Part shown: piece by piece, positions 4,448-6,596 of the stretch | Layout: every line of letters starts with the position of its first letter | Position numbering within the stretch: the first letter of the stretch is position 1 | From: Clostridiaceae bacterium | GTDB taxonomy: Bacteria > Bacillota > Clostridia > Saccharofermentanales > DTU023 | NCBI GenBank assembly: GCA_012511185.1 | Contig: JAAZGN010000149.1 | Span: forward strand, 1-6,596 | Direction: 5' to 3' | Length of the DNA stretch: 6,596 bases | The notes under the pieces: generated by a model | Seen by the model: the letters and a program-made list of their open reading frames with translations, nothing else | What the model was told of the DNA's origin: nothing | Databases searched by the model: none | Program-made: the position numbers and the translations under genes

Positions 4448-6596
4448 ATGAGCGTGTTGTCACCGTTTATTAAACGTCATTTTACCAAAGCACTGGGAAA
4501 ACAAGGCGGTGAGGTTTTTGACCTTTTTCACTGGAAAGTCTGTGATGTTCTGCTCAAAGACCACAAAACCGGCCGTGTCCTGACCGACCTCAAGGGGCTT
4601 GAGTTTCCCGAATCGTATTCGCAGCAGGCCTGTGACATCATTGCGTCCAAGTATTTTCGCAAGGCGGGGGTTCCGGGCAAGCCGGGTCATGAAACTTCCA
4701 TGAGACAGCTGGCTGACCGTATGGTTTCCTTCTGGGTCGGGGCGTTGGTCGACGAAGGGATGATCGACCAAGGGGCGGAATCCGAAATTCTTTACGATGA
4801 ACTGGTCTATGCCATTCTGGCCCAGATGTTTGCGCCCAACTCACCACAATGGTTTAATACCGGCCTCAAGCTGAAATACGGGATTGCCGGCGGCCAAAGC
4901 GAGCTCTACTACTATGATGAAGAAAAGGGCCAGGTCGTCATGAGTGACGACGACTACAGCCGGACGCAGGCGTCGGCCTGTTTCATCCTTTCCATCGAGG
5001 ACAAGCTGCTCGGGCCGCACTCCATCACGGAAGGGTATGTATCGGAAACCAAGCTCTTCAAGGGCGGGTCGGGAACCGGTACCAATTTCTCATCGATCCG
5101 GGCAGCCGGCGAAGCGCTCTCGGGCGGTGGCCAATCGTCCGGCCTGATGAGCTTTCTGAAGGGCCTCGACCGGAATGCCGGCGCCATCAAATCGGGTGGA
5201 ACCACAAGGCGGGCAGCCAAGATGGTTTGCCTTGACATAGATCATCCGGAGATCGAGGCTTTTATTACATGGAAGGCCCGGGAAGAAGACAAGGTGATCG
5301 CCTTGGCCAAGATGGGCTATGATGCCGCCATTGACGGAGAGGCCTACCAGACCGTTTCGGGTCAAAACTCGAATAATTCAGTCCGCTTCAACGACGAATT
5401 CATGCAAAAAGTTGCCCAGCTCGACCGTGATCCCACATCAACCATTCTTCTGAAAGGCCGGCGCGATACGAGCGTCGATCGCCCGGTCCGTGTCAGCCAT
5501 CTTTGGCAGATCTTCAATGAATCGGCTTGGCGGTGTGCCGACCCGGCCCCGCAGTTCGATGATACCTTCAACGCCTGGCATACCTGCCCGGCAGGAGAAG
5601 ACGGCGACCTTACCGCCAAGCACAACCGCATCAATTCGACCAATCCGTGCGGCGAATACGCTTTTCTCGATGACACAAGCTGCAACCTGGCCTCCATCAA
5701 TATCATGCGCTTCTTTGATCCAGGCCGGCATGTCTTTGACACCGAGGCATATCTCCACCTGATCAGCATCGCCCAGCTGGCCCTGGAGGCCTCCATTCAC
5801 TGGGGACAATTTCCCACGCCTGCCATAGCACGCAAAACCTGGGCTTTTCGCGCGACCGGACTAGGCCTGGCCAACCTGGCCTCCTTGTTCATGAGCGCCG
5901 GGATTCCCTATGACTCGGTGGAGGCGCGCGCCATTGGTGGCGCCCTTGCCGGCGTACTGACCGGCCAAAGTTACGCTATTTCCGCTGTCATGGCTCAACA
6001 GCTCACACCTTTTATCCATTACGATAAGAATCGCGACCACATGCTAAGGGTCATCCGCAACCACAGCAGGGCGGCGGGGGTCAGAACAGACGAAGCGGAA
6101 GCCATCGGCTACCAGCTCCCCGTCGTCGACCATCAGATTCTTGAACAAACAGGTTTCGGCCCGCTTTCGGAAGCCTTGAAAGAGAGCTGGACTAAGGCGG
6201 AGACATGGGGCGGGGAGCACGGATACCGCAACGCCCAGGTTTCCGTCATGGCCCCCACTGGCACAATCTCATTTGCCATGGACTGTGCCGCGACCAGTAT
6301 CGAACCCTTTTTCTCCCATGTCGTCTACAAAAAGCTTTCGGGCGGCGGCTTCATGAAACTGGTCAATCCCGTCGTCGAAGAGGGACTGGCCGCGCGCGGT
6401 TATTCCAAGGAAGAGCGGGAGGCCATCATCGGCTACATCATGCGCGAAGGCGATGACGGCATGATGCTTGATGGGAAAATTGAAGGCGCACCATTTTTAA
6501 AGGAAGAAGATCTGGCCGTTTTTGATACAGCCAATCAATGCGGCAGCGGTGAACGGTATCTCCCCTGGCAGGGCCACGTCGGCATGGTAGCGGCCA
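4448..6596 (+). CDS. nrdJ: Adenosylcobalamin-dependent ribonucleotide reductase (class II, NrdJ), N-terminal part
   Basis: The frame is open from ATG 4448 to the right edge; 716 residues are visible and the C-terminus lies outside. The enzyme reduces ribonucleotides to deoxyribonucleotides with a thiyl radical generated from coenzyme B12, without oxygen or a separate radical subunit. Family landmarks in order: FPESYSQ...ASKYF (about 55-70), APNSPQWFNTG, ASACF with redox Cys178, GSGTGTNFSSIR (207-218), AGAIKSGGTTRRAAKMV, GQNSNNSVRFN, and NPCGE with radical Cys401, Asn399 and Glu403. Cys412 follows 11 residues later, the same spacing as between radical and redox cysteines in Thermotoga NrdJ. 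The PTGT phosphate-binding loop is at 603-606. No ATP-cone precedes the catalytic domain, so dATP overall-activity inhibition through that module is not expected. The style matches the long class II subtype that usually ends in a cysteine-rich zinc-binding tail; that end is not visible. The ribosome binding site (AGAGGCAGGG, 4431-4440) is mediocre. NrdR-like boxes lie upstream. Confidence 0.95.
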   Translation, partial: MSVLSPFIKRHFTKALGKQGGEVFDLFHWKVCDVLLKDHKTGRVLTDLKGLEFPESYSQQACDIIASKYFRKAGVPGKPGHETSMRQLADRMVSFWVGALVDEGMIDQGAESEILYDELVYAILAQMFAPNSPQWFNTGLKLKYGIAGGQSELYYYDEEKGQVVMSDDDYSRTQASACFILSIEDKLLGPHSITEGYVSETKLFKGGSGTGTNFSSIRAAGEALSGGGQSSGLMSFLKGLDRNAGAIKSGGTTRRAAKMVCLDIDHPEIEAFITWKAREEDKVIALAKMGYDAAIDGEAYQTVSGQNSNNSVRFNDEFMQKVAQLDRDPTSTILLKGRRDTSVDRPVRVSHLWQIFNESAWRCADPAPQFDDTFNAWHTCPAGEDGDLTAKHNRINSTNPCGEYAFLDDTSCNLASINIMRFFDPGRHVFDTEAYLHLISIAQLALEASIHWGQFPTPAIARKTWAFRATGLGLANLASLFMSAGIPYDSVEARAIGGALAGVLTGQSYAISAVMAQQLTPFIHYDKNRDHMLRVIRNHSRAAGVRTDEAEAIGYQLPVVDHQILEQTGFGPLSEALKESWTKAETWGGEHGYRNAQVSVMAPTGTISFAMDCAATSIEPFFSHVVYKKLSGGGFMKLVNPVVEEGLAARGYSKEEREAIIGYIMREGDDGMMLDGKIEGAPFLKEEDLAVFDTANQCGSGERYLPWQGHVGMVAA

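Overview
The window reads as ordinary bacterial chromosome, most likely from an anaerobic Firmicute (Clostridia-like). The basis is strong AGGAGG-type ribosome binding sites, a class II CCA-adding enzyme, a cobalamin-dependent ribonucleotide reductase as the visible dNTP-synthesis enzyme, and a lipobox lipoprotein. The taxonomic call is inference and cannot go below phylum/class. There are no mobile elements, CRISPR arrays, tRNA or rRNA genes, and no gene-free stretch longer than about 215 bases.

Layout, left to right. (1) Positions 2-586 hold the C-terminal part of a multi-spanning membrane protein resembling sodium:glutamate symporters (ESS/GltS type). It is followed after 10 bp by an amidohydrolase-family TIM-barrel hydrolase (597-1436), a likely transport-plus-catabolism operon. 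(2) Two small integral membrane proteins of unknown function (1554-2096 and 2149-2613) are clearly diverged tandem copies of one another. The second overlaps the start of the tRNA CCA-adding enzyme gene cca (2600-3892). (3) On the minus strand, a small lipoprotein (3852-4235) converges on cca and their 3' ends overlap by 41 bp. (4) A 212-bp divergent intergenic region (4236-4447) separates the lipoprotein from nrdJ. (5) nrdJ (4448 to beyond the right edge) encodes an adenosylcobalamin-dependent class II ribonucleotide reductase. The visible 716 residues include the NxCxE radical site and both redox-pair cysteines.

The most informative non-coding signal is in the divergent region. Two sites match the NrdR operator consensus (14/16 and 11/16 positions), spaced about three helical turns apart, 70-115 bp upstream of nrdJ. 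This points to direct control of the reductase by the dNTP-sensing repressor NrdR. A separate perfect 17-bp palindrome lies immediately behind an extended -10 promoter for the lipoprotein and looks like an operator for another, unidentified regulator. I found no wholly new system; the tandem membrane proteins coupled to cca are the least explained part of the window.
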